DNA of 8,196 nt from Chlamydiota bacterium (lineage in GTDB: Bacteria > Chlamydiota > Chlamydiia > Chlamydiales > Rhabdochlamydiaceae). Position 1 is the stretch's first letter, and the number at the start of each line of letters is the position of its first letter. The stretch is taken from assembly GCA_013041585.1 (NCBI GenBank), contig JABEVM010000086.1, positions 1 to 8,196 of the forward strand, given 5' to 3'. Of the stretch, positions 1 through 6,457 are shown one piece after another. A program made the position numbers and the translations under genes. Below the pieces are notes generated by a model. It did no database searches, was not told the origin of the DNA, and worked only from the letters and a program-made list of their open reading frames with translations.

Positions 1-3000
1 CTGAGCTATTTCTAAGAGTTGGATAAGTTCCTCTCTTGTGAAACTCTTCACTTGCTCTTGGTCATCATACCCGATCACCCCTTCTAAAAGGCCTTTCTTT
101 CTTTCGATGATTTGGTGAATTGACTCTTCGATGGTATTTTTGGTCACCATCTTAAATACCTGCACACCTCTATTTTGTCCGATACGGTGAACACGGTCGG
201 TGGCTTGGTTCTCTTTGGCGGGGTTCCACCATCTGTCGTAGTGGATCACAACAGATGCTGCAACTAGGTCAATACCCACACCAGCTGCTTGCAAGGATGC
301 AACAAACACCTCGCAGCTTGGGTTATTCGCAAACGTTGCTACTTGTTCTGCTCTGTTTCTTGTGCTTCCACGAATCCCCGCAAATCCGATCTGTTCTTCT
401 TTGAGATAGGCTTCAATAATATCGAGCATTTCTAAATACTGAGAGAATACAACAACTTTTTGTTTACTCTCTCTGGCTTCCTTAAGCAGTTCAACAAAGA
501 GTTCCCATTTGCCGGAGTGATGCTTTTTATACTCTTTGACATTTTTATGGATTAAACAAGGGTGGTCGCAAATTCGTTTAAGTGAGGTAAGAAGTGCAAA
601 AACATGCAGGTAAGGAACTGATGAGCCGCGATCTTTTAAGGAATCGAGTAAATTGGATCTGGAAGAAGCCATGGTCTCGTCATACATCTTTTTCTGTTCA
701 TCGGATAAAACGCAGTACGCGATCTCTTCTGTTTTTTCGGGAAGCTCTAAAAGAACTTCGGTCTTTTTTCTTCGTAAGAGGAATGGCTTTACAAGTCTAG
801 AGAGCAGAAATTTCTTTTCCGGATCTGCGCCTTTCTCAATCGGATTTACAAAAAGCTCTTTAAATACAGACTCGTTTGGAAGATAGGTTGGGAGGATCAC
901 ATCAAATAACGCTTTGAGCTCTAAGAGTTCATTTTCAATGGGAGTTCCTGTAAGCCCGAGGCGCATATTCGCATCGATGCCGCGGAGGGCTTTATGAGTT
1001 TGCGACTTCGCGTTTTTTGCAATTTGCACCTCATCAAAGACCGCAAGCTCAAAAGGGATTTTCGATAAGGCCTGCTTTTCTGTACGCAAAATTCCATAGG
1101 ATGTGAGAACAAGTTCAGAGGTTACATCCTCTAGATTTCGCTGCGCCCCATAAAACACATAGACTTGCAAAGAAGGTAAAAATCGTTTTAACAGTTCTTG
1201 CCAGTGAAAAATAACGGAAGTTGGACATACAACGAGGACTTTACTCTTTTTCTCTTTTTTTCTGAGTTCGGTTCGTAGCGCTGCAATGAGCGCCATGGCT
1301 TGGTGTGTTTTACCAAGACCCATCTCATCGCAAAGAAGTCCAGAGAGTCCGTTGGAATATAAGAACCAAAGCCATCTCAGTCCCATCTCTTGATAGGGCC
1401 TAAGAGAGCTATGTAAGCCTTCGACTTCTGGAATTTCCCCTTGGACAAAAGCTAAGGAAAGATTAAGGAAGCTTCTCATCTCATCGGAAGATTCTCCAGA
1501 TAGTTCTTGCTCCGCAGGTTTTTTTATATTTTCAAAAACACTTAGACGAATCCACTCTATGGTAGTGAGGCGAACTTCCTTTCCATTTTTCGCCCATCTT
1601 TTTTTCGAAAGTCCTTTAAGCCAATGAAAGCGTGATTGCTTGAGATAGATGAGCCCAGCTTTAGAAAACAAATATTTCTTATTATCATGGATCGCTTCCC
1701 AGATATCGTAGGCTAAAATGCTCCCTATTTCTGTCTGGTATTCCATTTCAACGCGCCAAAAATTTTTAGAATCCTCTCTCCAAGCTTTCTTTATCTGGAG
1801 AGATAAATCTTCCGTTTTTTGCAGCCGCGGATCTAAAAAAACCGTAAATGGTTGTAAAATGGTTAGGTCATAGGCTAAGAAATAGGGTTCGAAATCTGCA
1901 TCAATCTCTTTTTCGTTTTGATAAAGGTCTGGAAGGCGGAGAGAAAAAGGGATTTCTGCAAACCCTTCATTCTCTACAAACGTATATTCTTCGAAGATAC
2001 GGACTTTTTCTCTGGGGTACTGAGGAAGGAAGCTATACTCTGGCTTTACAACGATAACCCCTTCTTCGTTGATCACGATAGTAACCCCTGCTTTGGTAAT
2101 GTGGCACACTGGGGTGAAAAAATTACGCAGTGTTTCTAGATCTTCTCGATGTTTACGAATGAAACGGGAAAGGTCAGAGCGTGGGACCACAAGGCCTGGC
2201 TTAATGTACATACCTGTTCGAGAAGAGGCCTTTGCATAAAACCCTCTCCCCTTTATGTAAATCCAGGATCCAAAATCCATAATTCCTGCAGAATCTTGTT
2301 CTACATCGAGCAGTGTAGTGAAATGCAAATTCCCTCTTTCATCAACATGATATCCAAGACGCGCTTCGACACTGGAAACATGGGGCTGGAAACCATCACA
2401 CGTGTGAAGCCAAAAACGATGTTTATCAATAAACTCTGCAACATCCTCTTTTGGAATTTGCATCTGGGAGCTAGGAAATAAGCTTTCCTCAAGATGATAA
2501 AAGCCACGTCCATCAAGATACACCCATGAAGAAAAATAAGCAGGATTCCCTTTCTGCAGATCTTCTTCTTCAAAAAGATACATATCGATATGTAAGGTAG
2601 CATCGGGCGTAAAGTAGAGTTTATACCGAGGGACAATGCTACTTGCAGACACCTTGGTATTTGTCAGATGTTCTTTGAGAAGGGGAAGATATTTTTGTAA
2701 AAAAGCAGGAATTTTTTCTTCTGTGATGACATGATTTTCTAAAAAATGATCCGGCTTTGCAGGATAAAAGCCCACACCCACCTCATAAACCCAGCTATCT
2801 AAAGTAAACGTTTTGTTATGCCCTTCTTTTAGGGGGGATGGTTTTGTTTTCGGTAGCGTCTCCCAGTCGAGGGTAAACTGTCTTTTTTCAGGGTCGTACT
2901 CGATTTGCTTCACTTTTTTTCCCTGTACATCGAACACAGGAAGAGGCGATGCCACGGTTTTCAAAGTGGGAATGATCTGGGCCCAATTGACTTCAGCTAC

Positions 3001-3720
3001 ATAAAATGCGATCTTCAGACTAGAAAATGCAATCGTAATCCCTTTAGGAAATCCCTTTTCATCGAAAATAAAATCGATGGAATAGGGATCGCTTTTCTCC
3101 TGTAAGAACATCCACCATTTGGCCAAATCAGACCAAAAAGAAAGTTCAAACTGTAGCTGCGTTGTAGGTCTTCCTTGCTTCCATAGAAGAAGCTCCTCTG
3201 AAGAGAGGTTAGAAAATTTAAGCGAGGTCTCTTCTGTTTCCAAATGACGATGGGCGATAATTTCTTCTAGCTGTTCTTCTGCGGTTTTGGTTAAGGGCTT
3301 AAGTTGCAAGAGAACTTTTCCGGTCTGGGAACACGCTTGGTAGAGACCCTCTTTTTCTTTCGTAATCGCATGACTTTCATACCCATGTCTTCTTGCAGCG
3401 AGCTGGCAGAGCACATTCCATAAAGATTCCCGAAACCTTCGATGCAAGGGTTCTACTTTGTCATTAAAAATAGTTAAAAAAGCCGCGGCTAAATGCTCAC
3501 ATGATCCTTTGCTTTCTGCAGCGTGACAAGTACAAAAACAGTCTAGAATTTTTCCGCGGTCATCTAATTGCAAAAAAGGCCAAAATGTTTCGCTAGATGT
3601 CCCATCAACACATTCAATTTGATAGGTGCCTTCGGAAAAAAAGATGTTCTTTACGCATCCTTGTTTGCGTAGCGATTCTCCAAGAGTTGAATCTCCAGGA
3701 GAAAAAGGCGTCTCTCTCAT
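1..3720 (-). CDS. SNF2-family DEAD/H-box helicase with N-terminal SWIM zinc finger (3' end cut by the window)
   Basis: This is a Swi2/Snf2-type ATPase expected to translocate on or remodel DNA-protein complexes in the cytoplasm. The frame is open for 1240 codons from ATG at 3720 to the window edge, without a stop or frameshift; probably only a few residues are missing. Residues 63-76 form a SWIM finger (C63-x-C65, then C74-x-H76). Residues 309 to about 576 hold three related units. The ATPase core has LRPYQ (773-777), Walker A DEMGLGKT (798-805), VCPTS (831-835), Walker B DEVQ (896-899) and LTGTP (923-927). The second RecA lobe has VVVFSQ (1089-1094) and QATDRVHRIGQ (1172-1182), so all motifs needed for ATP hydrolysis appear present. 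Chlamydiae encode SNF2 helicases of about 1160 residues, so this one is somewhat long. It is last in the four-gene run, 9 bases after ald. The family is sure; the cellular target is unknown. Confidence 0.95.
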   Translation of the reverse strand, partial: MRETPFSPGDSTLGESLRKQGCVKNIFFSEGTYQIECVDGTSSETFWPFLQLDDRGKILDCFCTCHAAESKGSCEHLAAAFLTIFNDKVEPLHRRFRESLWNVLCQLAARRHGYESHAITKEKEGLYQACSQTGKVLLQLKPLTKTAEEQLEEIIAHRHLETEETSLKFSNLSSEELLLWKQGRPTTQLQFELSFWSDLAKWWMFLQEKSDPYSIDFIFDEKGFPKGITIAFSSLKIAFYVAEVNWAQIIPTLKTVASPLPVFDVQGKKVKQIEYDPEKRQFTLDWETLPKTKPSPLKEGHNKTFTLDSWVYEVGVGFYPAKPDHFLENHVITEEKIPAFLQKYLPLLKEHLTNTKVSASSIVPRYKLYFTPDATLHIDMYLFEEEDLQKGNPAYFSSWVYLDGRGFYHLEESLFPSSQMQIPKEDVAEFIDKHRFWLHTCDGFQPHVSSVEARLGYHVDERGNLHFTTLLDVEQDSAGIMDFGSWIYIKGRGFYAKASSRTGMYIKPGLVVPRSDLSRFIRKHREDLETLRNFFTPVCHITKAGVTIVINEEGVIVVKPEYSFLPQYPREKVRIFEEYTFVENEGFAEIPFSLRLPDLYQNEKEIDADFEPYFLAYDLTILQPFTVFLDPRLQKTEDLSLQIKKAWREDSKNFWRVEMEYQTEIGSILAYDIWEAIHDNKKYLFSKAGLIYLKQSRFHWLKGLSKKRWAKNGKEVRLTTIEWIRLSVFENIKKPAEQELSGESSDEMRSFLNLSLAFVQGEIPEVEGLHSSLRPYQEMGLRWLWFLYSNGLSGLLCDEMGLGKTHQAMALIAALRTELRKKEKKSKVLVVCPTSVIFHWQELLKRFLPSLQVYVFYGAQRNLEDVTSELVLTSYGILRTEKQALSKIPFELAVFDEVQIAKNAKSQTHKALRGIDANMRLGLTGTPIENELLELKALFDVILPTYLPNESVFKELFVNPIEKGADPEKKFLLSRLVKPFLLRRKKTEVLLELPEKTEEIAYCVLSDEQKKMYDETMASSRSNLLDSLKDRGSSVPYLHVFALLTSLKRICDHPCLIHKNVKEYKKHHSGKWELFVELLKEARESKQKVVVFSQYLEMLDIIEAYLKEEQIGFAGIRGSTRNRAEQVATFANNPSCEVFVASLQAAGVGIDLVAASVVIHYDRWWNPAKENQATDRVHRIGQNRGVQVFKMVTKNTIEESIHQIIERKKGLLEGVIGYDDQEQVKSFTREELIQLLEIAQ
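1993..2796 (-). repeat. Three tandem diverged ~88-residue units inside the SNF2 protein
   Basis: The helicase contains three successive units starting at residues 309, 398 and 485. Each opens with a SW(V/I)Y..G.GFY motif (SWVYEVGVGFY, SWVYLDGRGFY, SWIYIKGRGFY). About 20 residues later comes a helix-like (I/V)....(I/V/L)..F(I/L).K(H/Y) segment, then a short beta-like stretch. The spacing is 89 and 87 residues. A weak fourth copy may begin near residue 579 (FVENEGF). The region corresponds to the poorly characterised part between the SWIM finger and the ATPase, roughly where the 'bacterial SNF2 helicase associated' domain lies in this family. The repeats are clear at protein level but diverged in DNA, so they are an old internal duplication. 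Confidence 0.8.
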
Positions 3721-3724
3721 TATG

Positions 3725-3729
3725 TTCCT
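3725..3729 (-). promoter_or_regulatory. Ribosome binding site of the SNF2 gene, abutting the ald stop
   Basis: On the minus strand AGGAA directly follows the TAA stop of ald and lies 4 bases before the helicase ATG at 3720. The close stop-RBS-start arrangement suggests translational coupling between ald and the helicase, and supports 3720 as the true start. Confidence 0.75.
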
Positions 3730-4839
3730 TTAAAATAACCGCTCAGGTGGGCAATATTCGTATCCTAAATCTTCAGCAACAAATTTATTCGTAATCTTTC
3801 CTAAACAAACATTCAAACCCATCATAAGTCCGGGATCATCTTGCAAAGCTCTTTTAAAACTCTTGTTTGCAATTTGCAAAGCATAGGGAAGAGTTGCATT
3901 AGTAAGTCCCTGCGTAGCTGTGCGAGCACAAGCGCCGGGCATATTTGTTACACAGTAATGAACAACGCCGTCATGAATATAGGTCGGATTTGAATGGGTT
4001 GTAGGGCGAGATGTTTCAATACATCCACCTTGATCAATTGCAGGGTCGACAATTACGCTTCCAGGTTCCATCCTTCGAACTAAATCAGCGGGTACAACTT
4101 TCGGGGTACTTTTTCCTGGGATCAATACGGCTCCAATGACTAAATCGGCTTTGAGCACAGACTCTTCTACTGCAGAAGCTGTAGAAACAAGGGTTTTTAA
4201 CCCAGGAGCGTACAGCTCTTCTAATTGTCTGAGTCGATTTACATTCACATCAAGAACAGTAACGCTAGCTCCAAGACCAAGGGCCATTCGAAGTGCCTCC
4301 GTTCCAAGAATTCCTCCTCCAAGAACAACAACTTCTGCGGGAGGTACGCCTGGAATCCCTCCAAGCAAGATCCCTTTTCCTCCATTGGCAATCTGCAACG
4401 CAGTAGCCCCAGCCTGAATCGACATCCTTCCAGCGATTTCACTACTAGGAATGAGCAGAGGAAGCCTTCCCATTTTATCTATCACAGTATCATAGGAAAT
4501 CCCTACAACTTTACGCTCTAGTAAATGCTTTGCTTGCTCAGGGTCTGCGGCTAAGTGTAAATAGCCAAAAAGAATTTGTCCTTCTTTTAACAGTGAAAAT
4601 TCACTGGTTTGAGGTTCTTTCACCTTAATGATCATTTCTGCTTGGTATACTTCAGCAGCACTTGCAACGATGGTAGCCCCAGCTTGTCTATACATGTCGT
4701 CGCTGAAACCTATTACAGCACCAGCATGAGACTGGACGATCACCTGATTTCCAGCTTTTACTAAAGCTTGCACACCCGCAGGAGTTGCGCCCACGCGATA
4801 TTCATGGTCTTTGATCTCCTTAGGGATACCAATTAACAT
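3730..4839 (-). CDS. ald: Alanine dehydrogenase (NAD-dependent)
   Basis: This cytoplasmic enzyme interconverts L-alanine and pyruvate plus ammonia with NAD(H). The 369-residue product has the normal family length and aligns end to end with Mycobacterium tuberculosis Ald as I recall it. Visible active-site residues are R15 and K74 (pyruvate binding), H95 in FGYLHLAA and D269 in DPAIDQGGC. The NAD-binding Rossmann fold shows GGGILG at 174-179 and an acidic D197 in VLDVN, as expected for NAD rather than NADP. The start at 4839 (MLIGIPKEIK) is chosen because family members begin there and GGAG lies 8 bases upstream. A longer frame from 4896 would add 19 unmatched residues and overlap dapF. The gene lies 23 bases after dapF, so alanine supply for peptidoglycan or nitrogen balance is a possible role; the direction of the reaction in vivo cannot be seen. 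Confidence 0.96.
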   Translation of the reverse strand: MLIGIPKEIKDHEYRVGATPAGVQALVKAGNQVIVQSHAGAVIGFSDDMYRQAGATIVASAAEVYQAEMIIKVKEPQTSEFSLLKEGQILFGYLHLAADPEQAKHLLERKVVGISYDTVIDKMGRLPLLIPSSEIAGRMSIQAGATALQIANGGKGILLGGIPGVPPAEVVVLGGGILGTEALRMALGLGASVTVLDVNVNRLRQLEELYAPGLKTLVSTASAVEESVLKADLVIGAVLIPGKSTPKVVPADLVRRMEPGSVIVDPAIDQGGCIETSRPTTHSNPTYIHDGVVHYCVTNMPGACARTATQGLTNATLPYALQIANKSFKRALQDDPGLMMGLNVCLGKITNKFVAEDLGYEYCPPERLF

Positions 4840-4847
4840 ATGATTTT

Positions 4848-4851
4848 CTCC
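4848..4851 (-). promoter_or_regulatory. Ribosome binding site that fixes the ald start
   Basis: GGAG on the minus strand lies 8 bases upstream of the ATG at 4839, within the short dapF-ald gap. No comparable site precedes the longer in-frame start at 4896, which lies inside dapF. This decides for the shorter protein. Confidence 0.75.
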
Positions 4852-4862
4852 ATGTAGATGTC

Positions 4863-5666
4863 TTATTCCATATCGACCACAGCTTGATAGACACAAGTCG
4901 CTTGACCTATCATCTCAACCTCTTCTTCCTTATCGCCTGAATGAAAATTAATCTCAATCTTTTCACGTGATAAAGGAAAAACCTCTACTTTGGAAGAAAG
5001 CAATCCTAGCTTTCTTGCAACAAAAGAGGCGGCCGTAGCCGCAGTCCCACACGCAAGGGTCTCCGCTTCTACCCCTCTCTCATAGGTACGAATATGCATA
5101 CAATCAGAGGAAGTAACATGAATAAAACTCACATTGACCCCTTCTGGAGAAAAACAAGCAAGGTTACGGATGATTTTCCCTTGTCCCCCTACATCTTCTT
5201 TAGCAAGGTCAGATGTAAAAATGATCGCATGAGGAACGCCGCTATCTACGACATAGCATTTCCAAAAGCGCTGTCCATCAGAAATAGCATAATCCCACTG
5301 GAGAATTTGAGGAGCCCCCATATTGACGGCAACTTTTTCTCCAAGGTGCCTACAAGGGTATACCTTTTTCACGGTTGCAATATGGTAGATAGACTTTTCT
5401 ATCCCTAATTTGTGAAGAAAATGAACCAGGCACCTGATGCCGTTTCCACACATAGCAACTTGATTTCCATCAGGATTAAAAAACACCATACGATAGTCTG
5501 CTAACGGATCTTCTCTAAGAAGAATCAACCCGTCCGACCCAATCCCATAATTGCGGTGGCAAATTTTTTGAATCAATTCTCGACTTTCAGGAAATTGGGC
5601 AGGCCGATCATCTATAATAATAAGATCATTGCCTGCACCATGATATTTTGAAAAATGATAGCGCAT
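4863..5666 (-). CDS. dapF: Diaminopimelate epimerase
   Basis: DapF is a cofactor-independent epimerase that turns LL-diaminopimelate into meso-diaminopimelate, the cross-linking residue of the peptidoglycan stem peptide and a lysine precursor. The 267-residue product has the two-Cys catalytic pair: C73 in MCGNGIRC and C206 in ETLACGT. Other family signatures are GAGND (10-14), NPDGN (64-68), GVPH (143-146), PEGVNV (174-179) and RTYERGVE (193-200). The position after the second Cys-Gly-Thr, usually glycine, is alanine (A209). The C. trachomatis DapF has been reported to act also as a glutamate racemase, and the same could hold here, but nothing in the sequence proves it. The gene starts 18 bases after clpP, with AGGG at 5673-5676 spaced 6 bases from the ATG. 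The clpP-dapF order is shared with Chlamydia. Confidence 0.96.
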   Translation of the reverse strand: MRYHFSKYHGAGNDLIIIDDRPAQFPESRELIQKICHRNYGIGSDGLILLREDPLADYRMVFFNPDGNQVAMCGNGIRCLVHFLHKLGIEKSIYHIATVKKVYPCRHLGEKVAVNMGAPQILQWDYAISDGQRFWKCYVVDSGVPHAIIFTSDLAKEDVGGQGKIIRNLACFSPEGVNVSFIHVTSSDCMHIRTYERGVEAETLACGTAATAASFVARKLGLLSSKVEVFPLSREKIEINFHSGDKEEEVEMIGQATCVYQAVVDME

Positions 5667-5684
5667 GAAAAACCCTGCACCTTT

Positions 5685-6284
5685 TTAGGCAATCTCCTTA
5701 TAGGAAGTTACAACTTTGTCAAGGAGCCCGAAGGAAAGAGCTTCTTTGGATGTCATCCAAGTATCTCTGTCGATCGCCTTTTCAATCACAGAGAAATCTT
5801 TACCGGTCGCTTCCATGTATACATGGATGAGCGCATCTCTGGTTTTTAAGATTTCTCTAGCCTGGATCTCCAAATCTGTGGCCTGGCCGCGTACGACGCC
5901 GCTGATCGAGGGTTGGTGAATCATAATCCGAGCATTCGGAGTTGCAAACCTTCTCCCTTTAGCTGCGCAGAGGCTTAAAATAGAGCCCATTGAAGCTGCA
6001 AGGCCTGTAACCAAAGTTGTTACAGGAGAGGTGATCATTTTCATCTGATCCCAAATAGCAAGCCCTGCATCAACCGAACCACCTGGGGAGTTGATCACAA
6101 AAAGGATTGGCTTTCCTGGATCTGTAAGCTCTAAATACCATAGTTTTCGAATGGCTTCTTTAGCACTTGTTCCATCGACAACATCGGAAAAAAAGATCCT
6201 ACGCGCTTTTAAAAGAACTTCATCGATTTTCTCTTCGACCCGATTCATTTTCTTATCATTTCCATTTTCTTCCATCTTTCCCAT
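5685..6284 (-). CDS. clpP: ATP-dependent Clp protease proteolytic subunit, chlamydial ClpP1 type
   Basis: ClpP is the serine-protease subunit that assembles into heptameric rings and degrades proteins fed by ClpX or ClpC unfoldases in the cytoplasm. The 199-residue product has the catalytic triad S98 (GLAASMGS), H123 (MIHQP) and D174 (DRDTW), plus INSPGGS at 64-70. The sequence RRIFFSDVV and KLWYLELTDPG near residues 28-57 is characteristic of chlamydial ClpP1, one of two ClpP paralogues in these bacteria, which works with ClpP2. The handle loop after H123 (PSISGVVRGQ) is two residues longer than in Bacillus ClpP. The N terminus is polar, without the usual IP.V.E motif. The start at 6284 is supported by AGGGAG at 6293-6298; M4 and M13 are alternative starts. 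It is first in the four-gene run, so its promoter should lie in 6285-6457. Confidence 0.95.
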   Translation of the reverse strand: MGKMEENGNDKKMNRVEEKIDEVLLKARRIFFSDVVDGTSAKEAIRKLWYLELTDPGKPILFVINSPGGSVDAGLAIWDQMKMITSPVTTLVTGLAASMGSILSLCAAKGRRFATPNARIMIHQPSISGVVRGQATDLEIQAREILKTRDALIHVYMEATGKDFSVIEKAIDRDTWMTSKEALSFGLLDKVVTSYKEIA

Positions 6285-6292
6285 TCTTCGAT

Positions 6293-6298
6293 CTCCCT
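6293..6298 (-). promoter_or_regulatory. Ribosome binding site of clpP
   Basis: AGGGAG on the minus strand lies 8 bases upstream of the ATG at 6284. It favours this start over the in-frame ATG codons at M4 and M13, neither of which has a comparable upstream site that I can see. Confidence 0.7.
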
Positions 6299-6331
6299 GC
6301 TTACTGTGAAAGTTTCTTTTTTGCCCTAAAG

Positions 6332-6345
6332 CTCATTGTAATGAG
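6332..6345. repeat. Inverted repeat CTCATT-GT-AATGAG overlapping the candidate clpP -10 box
   Basis: Two perfect 6-base arms flank a 2-base centre. The dyad covers the TACAAT box read on the minus strand, a position where a bound repressor would block RNA polymerase. With so short a loop it is more likely a protein site than an RNA hairpin. No regulator family is recognised. Confidence 0.45.
6335..6340 (-). promoter_or_regulatory. Candidate -10 box for the clpP operon
   Basis: TACAAT on the minus strand matches the sigma-70 consensus TATAAT at five of six positions and would give a leader of about 45 bases before the clpP ATG. No good -35 hexamer lies 16-18 bases upstream; that place overlaps an inverted repeat (6352-6370). 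Chlamydial promoters often have poor -35 boxes, so this remains tentative. Confidence 0.3.
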
Positions 6346-6351
6346 AAAACG

Positions 6352-6370
6352 ATTTTGCCGCATGCAAAAT
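6352..6370. repeat. Inverted repeat ATTTTGC-N5-GCAAAAT
   Basis: Two perfect 7-base arms are separated by 5 bases, the layout of a dimeric DNA-binding protein site. It lies where the -35 region of the clpP promoter would be if the TACAAT box at 6335-6340 is real. There is no T-run, so it is not a terminator. Confidence 0.5.
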
Positions 6371-6397
6371 TCTAGAATGATAGAAAATCGACAAAGA

Positions 6398-6412
6398 CTT
6401 TTTTGAAAAAAG
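6398..6412. repeat. A/T-tract inverted repeat CTTTTTT-G-AAAAAAG
   Basis: Seven-base arms around a single G form a perfect dyad of homopolymer tracts. It may bend DNA or act as an upstream promoter element. It includes the start of the TTGAAA box of the possible rightward promoter and the beginning of a ribosome binding site for the small frame at 6419. Confidence 0.45.
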
Positions 6413-6434
6413 GTAAACATGATATGGATATACA
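6403..6434 (+). promoter_or_regulatory. Weak candidate promoter for the 568-residue protein gene
   Basis: TTGAAA (6403-6408) followed by TATACA (6429-6434) resembles -35 and -10 boxes, but the 20-base spacer is too long for a standard sigma-70 promoter. It would place the transcript start near 6441, a short leader before the GTG at 6458. TAGAAT at 6373-6378 is another possible -10 box, without a recognisable -35. Confidence 0.2.
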
Positions 6435-6451
6435 AAGGGCAAATTCGATGA
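6419..6451 (+). CDS. Possible ten-codon leader peptide (MIWIYKGQIR) in frame with the next gene
   Basis: An ATG at 6419 is preceded by AAGG (6410-6413) at a good 5-base spacing and runs ten codons to TGA at 6449-6451. It is in the same frame as the GTG of the following gene, separated from it only by that TGA and two further codons. The TGA overlaps the GAGG that serves the GTG. It could be a coupled leader peptide, the remnant of an N-terminal extension, or chance. It is too short to judge by coding statistics. Confidence 0.2.
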   Translation: MIWIYKGQIR

Positions 6452-6453
6452 GG
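6450..6453 (+). promoter_or_regulatory. Ribosome binding site that supports the GTG start
   Basis: GAGG lies 4 bases upstream of the GTG at 6458, which is slightly tight. An ATG at 6456 overlapping the GTG is immediately followed by a stop in its own frame, and the in-frame TGA at 6449 excludes anything longer, so GTG 6458 is the earliest usable start. Confidence 0.55.
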
Positions 6454-6457
6454 TAAT

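Larger units (their letters stand above)
6285..6457. promoter_or_regulatory. Divergent intergenic region between clpP and the 568-residue protein gene
   Basis: This 173-base AT-rich stretch separates two genes read away from each other, so it must hold the promoter of the clpP run and probably that of the rightward gene. It contains three inverted repeats, promoter-like boxes on both strands and a ten-codon reading frame. I see no CIRCE element (the HrcA operator) and no tRNA or other RNA gene. Confidence 0.7.

Noticed and set aside
2149..2636. Frames of about 110 codons on both strands inside the SNF2 gene
   Set aside because: The helicase frame is continuous here and contains the repeated module; these frames are shadows of it.
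4136..4417. Plus-strand frame of 93 codons inside ald
   Set aside because: It is the complement of a well-conserved enzyme gene, has low-complexity S/P/R-rich content and no recognisable motif.
3730..4896. Longer alanine dehydrogenase frame starting at 4896
   Set aside because: The extra 19 residues match nothing in the family, overlap dapF, and have no ribosome binding site. GGAG before 4839 marks the real start.
5094..5408. Plus-strand frame of 104 codons inside dapF
   Set aside because: It lies fully opposite DapF catalytic motifs and has no recognisable motif of its own.
6398..6412. Inverted repeat as a terminator
   Set aside because: The arms are pure A/T tracts with a one-base loop and no GC stem; it lies upstream of both genes.
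6285..6457. CIRCE heat-shock operator before clpP
   Set aside because: I looked for TTAGCACTC-N9-GAGTGCTAA-like halves and found none.
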